This document shows positions 1 through 8,343 of a stretch of DNA of 14,736 nucleotides, in pieces. Each line of letters starts with the position of its first letter. The first letter of the stretch is position 1. This stretch comes from a bacterium (lineage in GTDB: Bacteria > Elusimicrobiota > Elusimicrobia > UBA1565 > UBA9628), in assembly GCA_021796015.1 (NCBI GenBank), contig JAJYOT010000046.1, forward strand, positions 1-14,736. The letters are read 5' to 3'. The position numbers and the translations under genes are program-made. The notes under the pieces were generated by a model that made no database searches, was not told the DNA's origin, and was given only the letters and a program-made list of their open reading frames with translations.

Positions 1-3000
1 AAGTTTGTTTTTCGCACGTTGGAGAACCCGAGAATATGCGAAGACGTTTGTGTTTTCGATCGGCCTTTGAGCTTATTTCGGGTTCACTAAATCCACAGGT
101 CGAGCATAATACGAAACCTCTGCCCTGTGGACCAAGGTTGTAACGGAACAGACGGCCGTTTTCTTTCATCGCGAGTCGGAACATCGCTCTGTCTTGGAAT
201 TCCGAATCATCGACAGAATCGATGAATTGGGTTATTGTCTGTCTTTGCCGTATGAGTGTCCCCCTTCGATATCTTTGGGCACCATCACCTTTAGGATCGA
301 GTTGAACGCTGAAAGCGGATGGCTGGATAAAAGGTCGAATGTACTGTGCCGTAATTGGTCGTTGGCAGACTGTACAGGCAACCTTGAGAGCATCCTGGGT
401 TATCGCTGTTCGAATTTGTTCGCAGCTTGGGCAGCGGGAGAACCATAGGCGGGTGGGCATGTCGGAATTGCCAACGATGTATAAGCCGGCGCTCGTAAAA
501 ACCTTCTTATGAGCGATCACTTGAGCTCCGGGAGCAAATTCTGCGATGGCGATACCACGCTCTCGGCTAAGTTCGACGTCAGAATCCCGAGACCAGCGCG
601 TTTTACCAGTCTCCAACGTAACAACGTCAAGCGGGAATGCGTATCGGGGAAGGAATCCTTCCTTGGCCAGTACGTCGATGACGCTGCTCCCGATCAGTTC
701 TTTGATCGAGCGTTCGATGTCTGCCAGGTGCTCTCCAAGATCGACTAAGCGGCGTCGTTCTGTGACCAAAGTCAATAGTTCGTCGCCGAGCCGCGCAAGC
801 GTGTCCCTGTAAATGGTGGTGGCCCGTGTCGATCCGTTTGTGAAGCCACCTACTGCAACAACGATTTCTTTTCCTGCTGATCCCCGGAAAATATCGCCTT
901 CTTTTTGCCCTTCGAGCCAGGACAAGAAGTCCAGGTACGTATTCGTAGGCCGGATTTGTATCCATGCCTCTGGGATATTGCGTCTTGAATCCACAGGCAA
1001 GAACGACTCTAGTCGGATTTTCTGCTTTACTGAGTCTCCCAGAAGCCGTTCGTCCCGAATCTTGATTCTTAAAAACTGAGCAAATGCGACAGCGTTGAAG
1101 TGGCGTTGCGCTATGATCCGGTTGTCCACGAAAACAGCGGGTGTTCGTACTTCGCCGGACATGAGTAGCTCGGGTTTGCTCCAGGCGTCGGAGTCGTACT
1201 TCGTCCGACGGCACATCGTGACGCAAACAGCATTCTTATCTTTTCCGCGCCCAGCGCGGCCTACCCGTTGAATATAACTCGCACTACTGGGCGGCGCGTT
1301 TCGGAGCAGCACCTTTTGTAAGTCACCGATATTGATGCCCATCTCGAAGGTCGTCGTGCTGCTCAATAGGTTGACACCCTGTGCTCGAAAGTCATCTTCA
1401 ATTGTTTTCGCGAGGTCCTTGTTTATCTGGGCAGTGTGTTCTTCCGAACGAAGTGTGCTGAACGACACGCTGGGCGACCCCGCAACCCAGCGGGCGACAA
1501 GGTGGCTGGATTCTGGATCAAATGGTCTGGCTGTTAAGATGCCGGGGCATGCCTTCTTTGGGCAACATCGCCGCGCTGAATACGCCGTAACTATGCCGCA
1601 TCGGTCACAGGTAAATCGCTCATGATTTTTACGTACAAATATTCGTTGGTGATCCAGCTTCCATTCCCCATGATTCGAGATAAGGAGATCCTGGGCGATA
1701 AGGAACTGCCAAATTGCCTCGGCGGTAGAGAGTATCTCCGTAGCAGACTTGCCTGAGAGTCGGCGCAGATAATCGGTGAAGTAGTTGTCTTGGTATGAAC
1801 CATCTATATTTTTTCGAGGTATCCACCCGACGGTATTTCGTCTTCCTTGTCGGTCATGAACGAGCGAGATATCGGCGGTTATGCGCCCGAATGCGGGAGC
1901 ATCCGGACTAACGCGCCCCTTCGGCAGGGTAAATATTTTACGCTGTCTAATCCATGCAAGAAGTGTTTGGAGCGCCGCTGCGGTGTCTTTTTCCGATAAC
2001 ATGCTCGGCTGAAGGAGGTGGTGAAACTTTGCCAATTCCGGCATCGTCACTTCGTATTCGATTGCGACGAGTCCAAAGTCTTCGGCAGATTCGCGGGCGG
2101 AGTCCGGTATGCCGAAATAGCCAAAAACCTCGGCAACCCAAAGATCGCGTTCACCCTTCTTGTCGAGCTGCACTTCCGGCTTGCGAGATGTTGGCAAGAA
2201 GAGATTTGGATCGAATGCTGTCGACGCTGGATCGGCGCAGTCCGCGAGCCTTTCTCCTAAGGACACCAAGTCCACCCGTTCGTCTGGCCTGATCACTTTT
2301 ATGATCTTTCTCCCCAGGTCATAACCAAAGGTTTCTTCTTCGAGTAACGAAGGGAAGGCGGCCGCCCGTTGGCGGTGATCGGTAAAACACAATAGTTTTC
2401 GTACTTGCCTTTCAGGTACTCCTGCGCTGACTGCGAAATGAGCAAGGGGGATCGCCATAGCCAATCCCACCTCGTCGTCTGACTCTTGGAATCGTCTTAC
2501 GGGTTCAAGCCCCGAGCTATTCCTGGCACCGCAGTTCGGACAGCACGGCAGCATCTCTTTGTCAGCGCTATAGAGCCTTGCTTGATCCTTGGGTCGCTTC
2601 GAATGCGGACATTGACGATGGAATACCTTTATGTTTCGAATGGATGGGCACTCGCATTGGCAATCGTCACCCGAATCGTTGTATTTGCGCTTCCCACAGA
2701 TCGTGCACCAAGGTATCTCTTCCGGCTTGAGAATTAAATCTTCCTGGTCGTCATCGTCACCTGGTGGCTGTGTCGGGTAAGGAAGTTCATCGTCTACGCT
2801 GAAATATGTCCAGAATGAATCGGCGGCCCAGCCGAGTTCAGTTGAGAATGAATCAAAGCAGGGCTTTGGCTCATCAACCCCGGCTTCTTGGTTGCGCGCT
2901 CTCCAAGGTCCTAGGTCTTGAAGAGCGCCGAAGAGATATCCGCATCGACGGCAAGTGACCAGCTCCACAAGCTTCGACCGCATGCCAGCTCGGTGGCAGT

Positions 3001-4477
3001 CGGGACAATCGCCTAATGGTGAGTTGGGCAGGTGATTCCTGGTTACGAAAAAGCTCGGTTTCCCATCACGTCGCCCAGGACAGCGAGTCGCGAGACAGAT
3101 GTGTAGGCCGTCTTCTGCCTTTACAAAGTAATGCAACCGGGTCGGCAATAAATCTTCGGTGGCACCATGCTCCTTTGCGGACGTGACAACCTCAAGTAGC
3201 GCATTTAGGCCATCTTCGGCATTAGCTCGATCGGGCCAAAGTTCCGCGGCCACAGCGCTCAAGGGCTTTGGCGCAATCAAGATGTCCTTACGTAGCCTGT
3301 AAAGATTTTCGTCTCGTTCAAGTCCCTGTGACAGCTTAGTCCCGGACGGAAGATACAGAGCTTGCGCAGGGTCTTTCTTCTGGCGGATCGCCTCGGCGGC
3401 GGCAATGTATTGCTCCGGAGAAGGGCGAATAGCGGGTTCGCCCAGCACAGGAGCAGCGGGAGTTCCATAAATTGGATTGCGTTCGTCGAATCGATCTCCA
3501 AAAAGTGCCGAGGCGAAGTCGCGGACTTTTTTAATACTCTGGGAATCGTTACGCTTCCCGAGTGTGGCGGAAGTCGCAATACACCTTAGGTCTTTGGCGT
3601 TGAGTCTGTCACGAAGCCTGCGAAGTAGGAAGCCGATCTCCGTTGCTTGGACTCCACGATAAGCATGGACTTCGTCAAGGACTATGAATTTCAATCGAGC
3701 ATTCTCAAAGATTGATGCATCGACTGGTCGTTCAAGGAGATATTCAAGCATCGAAAAGTTCGTTATAAGAATATGCGGAGGTGTTCGCCTAATCGCGTCT
3801 CGGTGATTTAGCCGGTTGGGAACATCTTCGCGGTCCCGCCGCAATCTTTCCCTGAGCTGTCGTGAAACTTCTCTCTGTAGTTCTTGCTGGCCATGCTTCT
3901 CGGTTTCCAGCTTTCGACGAAGAGCATCCTCTAATCGGTGCTCATAGTCCTCTTGTGAATCAGGCGTTTGTCCAGAGAAGCGCGCAAATAGGATGTTGGG
4001 GTGACTGCGGAGCTGTTCTTCCCACTCGCCGAGTTGATCGTTAACCAGTGCGTTCAACGGGTAGATTATGATTGCACGTAAACCAGGCGAGCTATCGCGA
4101 ACCAGGTCATCCAAGATGGGGACCTGATAGCAGAGGGTCTTGCCGCTACTGGTCCCAGTAGCTACGACAACGTTGCCGCCGCCGAGGACAGCTTTTAGAG
4201 CTTCCGTCTGATGTTGGTAAAGCCCATGGCCGGAAAGGCGGCGCTCTATTGTCTGCACTGTCTTTTCGTGAAGCGCCAGCGTCGCCAAAGCACCGCCCGC
4301 AGCATACGTTTGGGATCGCTCTAGATAAGGTCCGCGAATGAGAACTTCGACCTGTAACTTCTCTTCCCATGTCCGCCTCGCATGATTGAACGCTGAATGA
4401 AATCGATATCGTGATTTTAGTAGGTCGAGGTAGGGAAGAAATACTTCCCGACGAAAACGGGAGGTCAGGGAGTCCAT
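1..4477 (-). CDS. Large DEAD/DEAH-box helicase with zinc clusters and DUF1998-type C-terminus (3' end outside window)
   Basis: I translated this frame by hand from the ATG at 4477 to the window edge and found 1492 codons without a stop. RecA domain 1 has Walker A GTSSGKT (108-114), motif Ia YPLNALVNDQ (139-148), DEVH (268-271) and SAT (303-305). A long insert follows with paired cysteines at 491/494/509/512, 591/594/606/608/610 and 645/646/649. RecA domain 2 has FTDHRQRAAAF (698-708), a further cysteine cluster (957/960/971/972/977), FEMGINIGDL (1044-1053) and QRVGRAGRG (1070-1078). The C-terminal part has FLPRYAFP, EFAPGA, C1349/C1352/C1368/C1371 and C1458/C1461/H1476/C1488, typical of DUF1998 helicases. 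A TGA lies two codons before the ATG, so this start is the earliest possible. It overlaps the upstream gene by 13 bp. Helicase family is certain. A DruE-like or DrmA-like defence role is inference. MrfA-type repair helicases are much shorter and lack the insert. Confidence 0.96.
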   Translation of the reverse strand, partial: MDSLTSRFRREVFLPYLDLLKSRYRFHSAFNHARRTWEEKLQVEVLIRGPYLERSQTYAAGGALATLALHEKTVQTIERRLSGHGLYQHQTEALKAVLGGGNVVVATGTSSGKTLCYQVPILDDLVRDSSPGLRAIIIYPLNALVNDQLGEWEEQLRSHPNILFARFSGQTPDSQEDYEHRLEDALRRKLETEKHGQQELQREVSRQLRERLRRDREDVPNRLNHRDAIRRTPPHILITNFSMLEYLLERPVDASIFENARLKFIVLDEVHAYRGVQATEIGFLLRRLRDRLNAKDLRCIATSATLGKRNDSQSIKKVRDFASALFGDRFDERNPIYGTPAAPVLGEPAIRPSPEQYIAAAEAIRQKKDPAQALYLPSGTKLSQGLERDENLYRLRKDILIAPKPLSAVAAELWPDRANAEDGLNALLEVVTSAKEHGATEDLLPTRLHYFVKAEDGLHICLATRCPGRRDGKPSFFVTRNHLPNSPLGDCPDCHRAGMRSKLVELVTCRRCGYLFGALQDLGPWRARNQEAGVDEPKPCFDSFSTELGWAADSFWTYFSVDDELPYPTQPPGDDDDQEDLILKPEEIPWCTICGKRKYNDSGDDCQCECPSIRNIKVFHRQCPHSKRPKDQARLYSADKEMLPCCPNCGARNSSGLEPVRRFQESDDEVGLAMAIPLAHFAVSAGVPERQVRKLLCFTDHRQRAAAFPSLLEEETFGYDLGRKIIKVIRPDERVDLVSLGERLADCADPASTAFDPNLFLPTSRKPEVQLDKKGERDLWVAEVFGYFGIPDSARESAEDFGLVAIEYEVTMPELAKFHHLLQPSMLSEKDTAAALQTLLAWIRQRKIFTLPKGRVSPDAPAFGRITADISLVHDRQGRRNTVGWIPRKNIDGSYQDNYFTDYLRRLSGKSATEILSTAEAIWQFLIAQDLLISNHGEWKLDHQRIFVRKNHERFTCDRCGIVTAYSARRCCPKKACPGILTARPFDPESSHLVARWVAGSPSVSFSTLRSEEHTAQINKDLAKTIEDDFRAQGVNLLSSTTTFEMGINIGDLQKVLLRNAPPSSASYIQRVGRAGRGKDKNAVCVTMCRRTKYDSDAWSKPELLMSGEVRTPAVFVDNRIIAQRHFNAVAFAQFLRIKIRDERLLGDSVKQKIRLESFLPVDSRRNIPEAWIQIRPTNTYLDFLSWLEGQKEGDIFRGSAGKEIVVAVGGFTNGSTRATTIYRDTLARLGDELLTLVTERRRLVDLGEHLADIERSIKELIGSSVIDVLAKEGFLPRYAFPLDVVTLETGKTRWSRDSDVELSRERGIAIAEFAPGAQVIAHKKVFTSAGLYIVGNSDMPTRLWFSRCPSCEQIRTAITQDALKVACTVCQRPITAQYIRPFIQPSAFSVQLDPKGDGAQRYRRGTLIRQRQTITQFIDSVDDSEFQDRAMFRLAMKENGRLFRYNLGPQGRGFVLCSTCGFSEPEISSKADRKHKRLRIFSGSPTCEKQT

Positions 4478-6579
4478 ATATCACGTACCAGCCGTACGGT
4501 TTTCGCTGAAAGGAATCGCGAAAGCTCTCCTTTCGCTTCCTGCGGCCATTTAATCTCGATGTGCGGGAGTTCACCGCGCTGATCCATAACTGACATCACC
4601 GGTAGTTTATCCTTCATGAAGTGGTACATCTTTCTATAAAGGCCCCAAAGGATCGAAGGATCTCCACAATATTTCATCGTTAATGATCCATCTTGGGGTG
4701 TGAGACTAGCGCGGGATTCCGCGATTGTCCAAAATCGTCCGCGTTGAACAATCAGTCTGGCGTCAGCGTACTTCTTTAATAAAAAATACGAGGCTTTGGT
4801 GTCACGGGCGATGACAAAGCCGGCTAGAGCCAATTCATCCCATTTGAGTCCATTTCTCGACTGGGCAAGTAAGAACCAGAGAAGATACTTGCCTGGCAGG
4901 TTAGACCAGCAGTGCTCAATTTCAATCCGAGAATGTTCGAAGCACAAATCGTATGAGAAACGAATACCTAGTCGAGGGGCATCAATCAAGAGGGTGCGCC
5001 GACCATGTAGATCAGGTGGACGGTAGAAATCTTTGAGTTGTTGAAGACTGGTGGCTTTGCCGGACTTCACCTTGTCCAGGAACGGTGTCTTCGACCATTT
5101 CCAATAGAACAGCTCGTAATCCTCTAAAGCTTCGCCGCGCGATTCCCAAGAGCCACCAGCTCGACGACCGTCAATGACAACATTGAAGTCAGCTTCCACG
5201 GTTTTCTCATTAGTCGGGAAATAACCAAGTGGAACAAGTACGCATACGATGGGAAGACGTTCAATATTGAGCACATCGCCTTCACGCCGAAAACGAGCCG
5301 CGTGCCAGCTGGTTCCGACAAATAGCCTAGCCTCGATCCTCTTCCGAGTTCTGAATCTCAAGGTCGTAGGTCGTCCATTGTGGAGCACTGTAAGTGACGC
5401 GAATCGATCCTTAGGCCAAAGGCGCGTGACAAAACACTGAGAGCGATCTGCTAACTCGTAGGGATCATTGGCAGGGCAATCGGATTCTTCAAAGCCGTCT
5501 CTCTTTATCTCGACCTTCTGGGGAGCGACTAATAAATAGCTTCGGAGCGGAAGCTGTTCTCGAGTTGGATTGACGAAGTAGCCACCGCGTTCCATATCGA
5601 ATAAGCCCCATGGGCGAGCCCCAGCAAGCCGCAGAGCCTGAACCTCATCACCAGCTTGTAGCTTCATCGAGATTCCCTCGGAAAATGCCTGGGAATCGAG
5701 ACGCACTTCATTAGGGGTCGCAGTGGCAGCGTATTCACGGTTCCCGATCTGCCATGTTGCCGGCAGCTTGTCCCGTTCGAGCCCCGGCAGGTGTATAACG
5801 ACGCCGCTGGTTTGATCATTCCAAACCAATCGTGGCCGATCCTTAAATAGAGATTCGGGGTCCTCGGGCTTCAGGAATTCGGCAGTCTCGGGAACTTCGT
5901 CGAAATATTCCGCGCGAAGAAGACAGGCGTGTTTGAGTTGGTCAATAGTTAAGTTGGCGTCGGATGAGAGGCACCGTCGGGCATCGAGCATCTCAGAAAT
6001 TATCCCGATCGTAGCTTCTCTATTGTTTAGCAGGAAACTGCGAAGCCTTCGGCGGCTTCCAGATAACCTGGTAATGGTCGATTCCCAATCACTCTGTGGC
6101 AGTCCCTTCCATTCGTCGCGGACCGCTGCCCACTCACAGATATCCAGGAATCCATCCCACAGAGAAAGCGGGATGCCGATATGGTGGACCGCAGATCCGA
6201 CGTAAGATAGCCGATCTTCTGTGCCGATCAATTTCATGCCCCAGCGTCGGATTGCGGAGCAGTAGGCCTTGTTGAGCTTATTGTAGGGTCCTAATGGAAT
6301 CGTCTTCTGAGGGCAGCCCACAGCTTCAGCAAACTTCGGCCAAAAGCTTGCGTCCTCATATTCAAAAAAGGCCAAACCCCCATAGAGAACCATCAAGCAA
6401 GCGGGAAAGGAATCCGGATGTGCCCGCCAATCTTCCCAGGACTGACGAGTAGCTCCAATAAATCTATCCCACTCAGAGCGGGTAGGGATAAGCGCAAGAA
6501 GAGAGCCGGCTTGCTCACGAGTTTCCTTCTTAGTTGCGTCCAGCTGTTGCTGGAACTGCTTCTCGAATTCTTCCAACAT
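4465..6579 (-). CDS. Unrecognised 704-aa protein coupled to the helicase (putative defence partner)
   Basis: I do not recognise this family with confidence. The protein has a charged helical start (1-30), then a probably all-helical half containing the conserved-looking stretches LYGGLAFFEYEDASFWPKFAE (65-85, approximately) and YVGSAVHHIGIPLSLWDGF (126-144). The middle is probably beta-rich (250-470). Residues about 563-622 could form a winged helix, with a WDELALAG helix and then a KYADARLIVQRGRFWTI wing. No signal peptide, membrane segment, Walker motif or obvious catalytic motif is visible. It starts 21 bp after the HTH gene, and its stop lies inside the helicase gene, so the two proteins are probably made together. 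Known systems pair DUF1998 helicases with large proteins of unknown function (DruH with DruE, for example). An adaptor or DNA-sensing role would fit but is speculation. The start at 6579 has a weak GGAA about 10 bases upstream. Confidence 0.9.
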   Translation of the reverse strand: MLEEFEKQFQQQLDATKKETREQAGSLLALIPTRSEWDRFIGATRQSWEDWRAHPDSFPACLMVLYGGLAFFEYEDASFWPKFAEAVGCPQKTIPLGPYNKLNKAYCSAIRRWGMKLIGTEDRLSYVGSAVHHIGIPLSLWDGFLDICEWAAVRDEWKGLPQSDWESTITRLSGSRRRLRSFLLNNREATIGIISEMLDARRCLSSDANLTIDQLKHACLLRAEYFDEVPETAEFLKPEDPESLFKDRPRLVWNDQTSGVVIHLPGLERDKLPATWQIGNREYAATATPNEVRLDSQAFSEGISMKLQAGDEVQALRLAGARPWGLFDMERGGYFVNPTREQLPLRSYLLVAPQKVEIKRDGFEESDCPANDPYELADRSQCFVTRLWPKDRFASLTVLHNGRPTTLRFRTRKRIEARLFVGTSWHAARFRREGDVLNIERLPIVCVLVPLGYFPTNEKTVEADFNVVIDGRRAGGSWESRGEALEDYELFYWKWSKTPFLDKVKSGKATSLQQLKDFYRPPDLHGRRTLLIDAPRLGIRFSYDLCFEHSRIEIEHCWSNLPGKYLLWFLLAQSRNGLKWDELALAGFVIARDTKASYFLLKKYADARLIVQRGRFWTIAESRASLTPQDGSLTMKYCGDPSILWGLYRKMYHFMKDKLPVMSVMDQRGELPHIEIKWPQEAKGELSRFLSAKTVRLVRDIWTP

Positions 6580-6600
6580 GGTTTGAATTTCCGTTCGATT

Positions 6601-6870
6601 CTATTTGTTAGAAATCGCCTTGGTTAATGCTTTTTCGAGAAGAGTAAGAATCTTGGAATTCAGACTCCTCACGCGAACCCGTTCATATTTTATGTCCATT
6701 GCCTTTACCTTCATGACCTCGCCTTTCAAGAAGAACCAGGCCTCTTGGCCTCCGAGCCGTCCCCAAGGTTTGATCTTCCCTCGCTCAATCCAGCTATATA
6801 AGGTAGGCCTGGTGATCTGGAGGAGCTTACAGGCCTCGCGGGTCGTTACAAGATCTTCGGGATGCGCCAT
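6601..6870 (-). CDS. MerR/excisionase-type (HTH_17) small DNA-binding protein
   Basis: This 89-aa protein has an N-terminal winged helix-turn-helix of the HTH_17/MerR-like type. Residues 8-28 read as helix, turn and recognition helix (VTTREACKLLQITRPTLYSW), followed by the basic wing ERGKIKPWGRLGGQEAWFF (about 29-47). The C-terminal 40 residues are basic and probably helical. Proteins of this size act as excisionases of integrative elements or as repressors. It is the first gene of the operon with the 704-aa protein (21-bp gap) and the helicase, so an operon regulator is the simplest role. It also sits 34 bp from a 42-bp direct repeat that matches the broken tRNA junction, so a directionality factor is the alternative. 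No Shine-Dalgarno sequence is visible and the mRNA may be leaderless. Confidence 0.85.
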   Translation of the reverse strand: MAHPEDLVTTREACKLLQITRPTLYSWIERGKIKPWGRLGGQEAWFFLKGEVMKVKAMDIKYERVRVRSLNSKILTLLEKALTKAISNK

Positions 6871-6877
6871 AAAAGAT

Positions 6878-6906
6878 ATTCAACAAAAATTTGACCGACT
6901 TGTAAA
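6878..6906 (-). promoter_or_regulatory. Candidate sigma70-type promoter for the HTH-704aa-helicase operon
   Basis: On the minus strand TTTACA (6906-6901, 5 of 6 to consensus) is separated by 17 bp from TTGAAT (6883-6878, 4 of 6). Transcription would start within a base or two of the ATG at 6870, giving an essentially leaderless message, which agrees with the lack of a Shine-Dalgarno sequence. The first three bases of the -35 box are the last bases of the direct repeat. The match is moderate and unproven. Confidence 0.35.
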
Positions 6907-6945
6907 AATATCAAACCCCGTCAAAATCTTCTGGCGCGGTTACAA
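6904..6945 (-). repeat. 42-bp direct repeat, left copy (attachment-site-like)
   Basis: This copy matches 9849-9890 at 39 of 42 positions in the same orientation, 2945 bp apart. On the minus strand it begins TTGTAACCGCGCC and continues GATTTTGACGGGGTTTGATA. Similarity stops abruptly at both ends. The TTGTAA supplies the last codon (TTG) and the stop (TAA) of the ATPase gene that ends here. In the other copy TTGTAA is the anticodon loop of a truncated tRNA. The remainder lies between the ATPase and HTH genes and is noncoding. Confidence 0.9.
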
Positions 6946-8166
6946 ATACGCCGCTGGAATCTGGAGAATCTTGGGCGCCAGCCATTCGACGCGCAAGGCG
7001 TTGTTGACGCAAAGCCCAACGGGGGCCTTGCGTTCCTCGACAAAACGGCGCAGGGAGAGGAGTTTTCGCGGATCGGTTTTAAAGCCCCATTTGATTTCAA
7101 CGGGCAGAAGCCCGAAGTCGCCCTCCAGGATGAGGTCAATCTCGGCTTGGTTGTGGGTCTGGTAATAGAACGCGTCGCAGGAAATCATTCTATTTCTAAA
7201 CCCCTTGAGGAGTTCCTCGATGACGAAGCCTTCCCAAATGCGTCCGACCTGGGGGTGAGCTTTCAAATCCTCCGGCGTTCGCACGCGCAAGAGATGATTG
7301 AGAAGGCCCGAGTCCCGCCAATAACCGCGCGGCATATGAGAGACTCGTTTCGCGGCGTTTTTCGCGTAGCTCGGCAGACCGCGCCAGAGAAAAGTTCCCT
7401 CCGCGATGCGCCAGTAGGATTTGACCGTGGGCTGGGAGACGTCCAAGGAGCGCGCGAAAGAGGACGCGTTGAAGGTCTCTCCCGAGGCCGAAGCCAGCAT
7501 CTGAAGGAAGGTGCGATAGAGGGTGATGTTGAGGCCGGGAAAAATATCGCGAATGTCGCGCTTGACGTAGGCGTCGAAGTAATTTTCCATCCACAGGCGG
7601 ACGTATTCAGGGTCGCGCCTTTTCAAAAACGGCTCGGGATATGTTCCCGATACGCAAGCCTCTAAAACGCGCTTTAAATCCACCCGAGGGCGCAGGCCAA
7701 GCAGATCTCCAAAGCGCTTTTTGCCGATCATTTCATAGAACGGAGAGGGTTTTAACCCCCACATTTCCTCGGTCGAGAATCCGCCGAGTTCAAAGAGGGC
7801 GACGCGCCCCGCGAGGCTCTCCGTGATCCCCTTGAGCAAATCCGGCGAGCTCGAACCGCTGATGAGAAAGCGTCCGGGCCTCCGGTCTTGGTCAATGGCG
7901 ACGCGCAAGGCGTTGAAGAGTTCGGGAAGTTTTTGCGCCTCATCGATGACAGCGGGAGTCTGAATCGAGGAAAGGAAAAAATCCGGATCGTCCTGGGCGC
8001 GCTTAAAATCGGCCTGGCGCTCCATGTCGTAAAAGGGGGCGTTCGGCAGAAGATTCCTGATGAGAGTCGTCTTCCCGGTTTGGCGGGCTCCGACGACCGC
8101 CACGCACGGAAAACGCTTCAGCAGGCCTCTAATCGTATTCTCTGCAACTCTCTTTATACCAGACAT
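6940..8166 (-). CDS. AAA_14 ATPase with DUF4143 domain (ATPase 1)
   Basis: The protein has an N-terminal P-loop ATPase and a C-terminal DUF4143 domain. Counting from the longer start at 8193, Walker A is GARQTGKTT (35-43), Walker B is AVIDEAQ (81-87), and LISGSSSP (110-117) resembles a sensor strand. SLAGRV (126-131) and the GTYPEPF segment (183-189) are typical of the family. The C-terminus holds a PD-(D/E)XK-like EIDLIL (351-356) and VEIKWG (365-370). I prefer the internal ATG at 8166 (408 aa), because an extended -10 element overlaps the ATG at 8193 and the family usually begins close to the P-loop. Family members occur in many copies in some genomes, and their function is not settled. It is only distantly related to the next ATPase gene. 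Its stop codon lies inside the 42-bp repeat. Confidence 0.93.
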   Translation of the reverse strand: MSGIKRVAENTIRGLLKRFPCVAVVGARQTGKTTLIRNLLPNAPFYDMERQADFKRAQDDPDFFLSSIQTPAVIDEAQKLPELFNALRVAIDQDRRPGRFLISGSSSPDLLKGITESLAGRVALFELGGFSTEEMWGLKPSPFYEMIGKKRFGDLLGLRPRVDLKRVLEACVSGTYPEPFLKRRDPEYVRLWMENYFDAYVKRDIRDIFPGLNITLYRTFLQMLASASGETFNASSFARSLDVSQPTVKSYWRIAEGTFLWRGLPSYAKNAAKRVSHMPRGYWRDSGLLNHLLRVRTPEDLKAHPQVGRIWEGFVIEELLKGFRNRMISCDAFYYQTHNQAEIDLILEGDFGLLPVEIKWGFKTDPRKLLSLRRFVEERKAPVGLCVNNALRVEWLAPKILQIPAAYL

Positions 8167-8200
8167 TTTAAAAGTATGACTTTGAAATATCATTATATCA
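8165..8200 (-). promoter_or_regulatory. Extended -10 promoter and inverted repeat before ATPase 1
   Basis: TGATATAAT (8200-8192) is a perfect extended -10 hexamer. Between it and the ATG at 8166 lies an imperfect palindrome with AAAGT (8183-8179), a CAT spacer and ACTTT (8175-8171), flanked by ATTT and AAAT. A repressor bound there would cover the transcription start. No clear -35 or Shine-Dalgarno sequence is seen. Confidence 0.4.
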
Positions 8201-8221
8201 AAATAGCGGGGGGCATTTCTT

Positions 8222-8279
8222 CCAGCTCCAGGAAACGGGAAAAAGGCGGAAGCCTCCGCGCCACGGCCTCCTTACGGAT
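8222..8279 (-). pseudogene. Fragment of a third AAA_14/DUF4143 ATPase gene
   Basis: These 58 bp match 8895-8952 inside ATPase 2 at 54 positions. On the minus strand the fragment encodes IRKEAVARRLPPFSRFLEL, against IRKEAVVRRLPPFSRFLEL in ATPase 2. Three of the four differences are synonymous, which points to divergence as coding sequence before decay rather than a fresh local copy. No start codon or downstream domain remains: the frame continues EEMPPAILI and stops. It occupies the 150-177-bp gap between the two intact ATPase genes. Confidence 0.75.
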
Positions 8280-8343
8280 GTACCCAGAGGCAAAAAAGCG
8301 ACAGGCAAAAATATGAATAAACGAGCGCGAAAGCGATCCAGAT

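Noticed and set aside
627..1226. Minus-strand 199-codon open frame inside the helicase region, and other long antisense or shifted frames there
   Set aside because: The helicase frame is continuous through this stretch with recognisable motifs, and the alternative frame has an arginine-rich, shadow-like composition.
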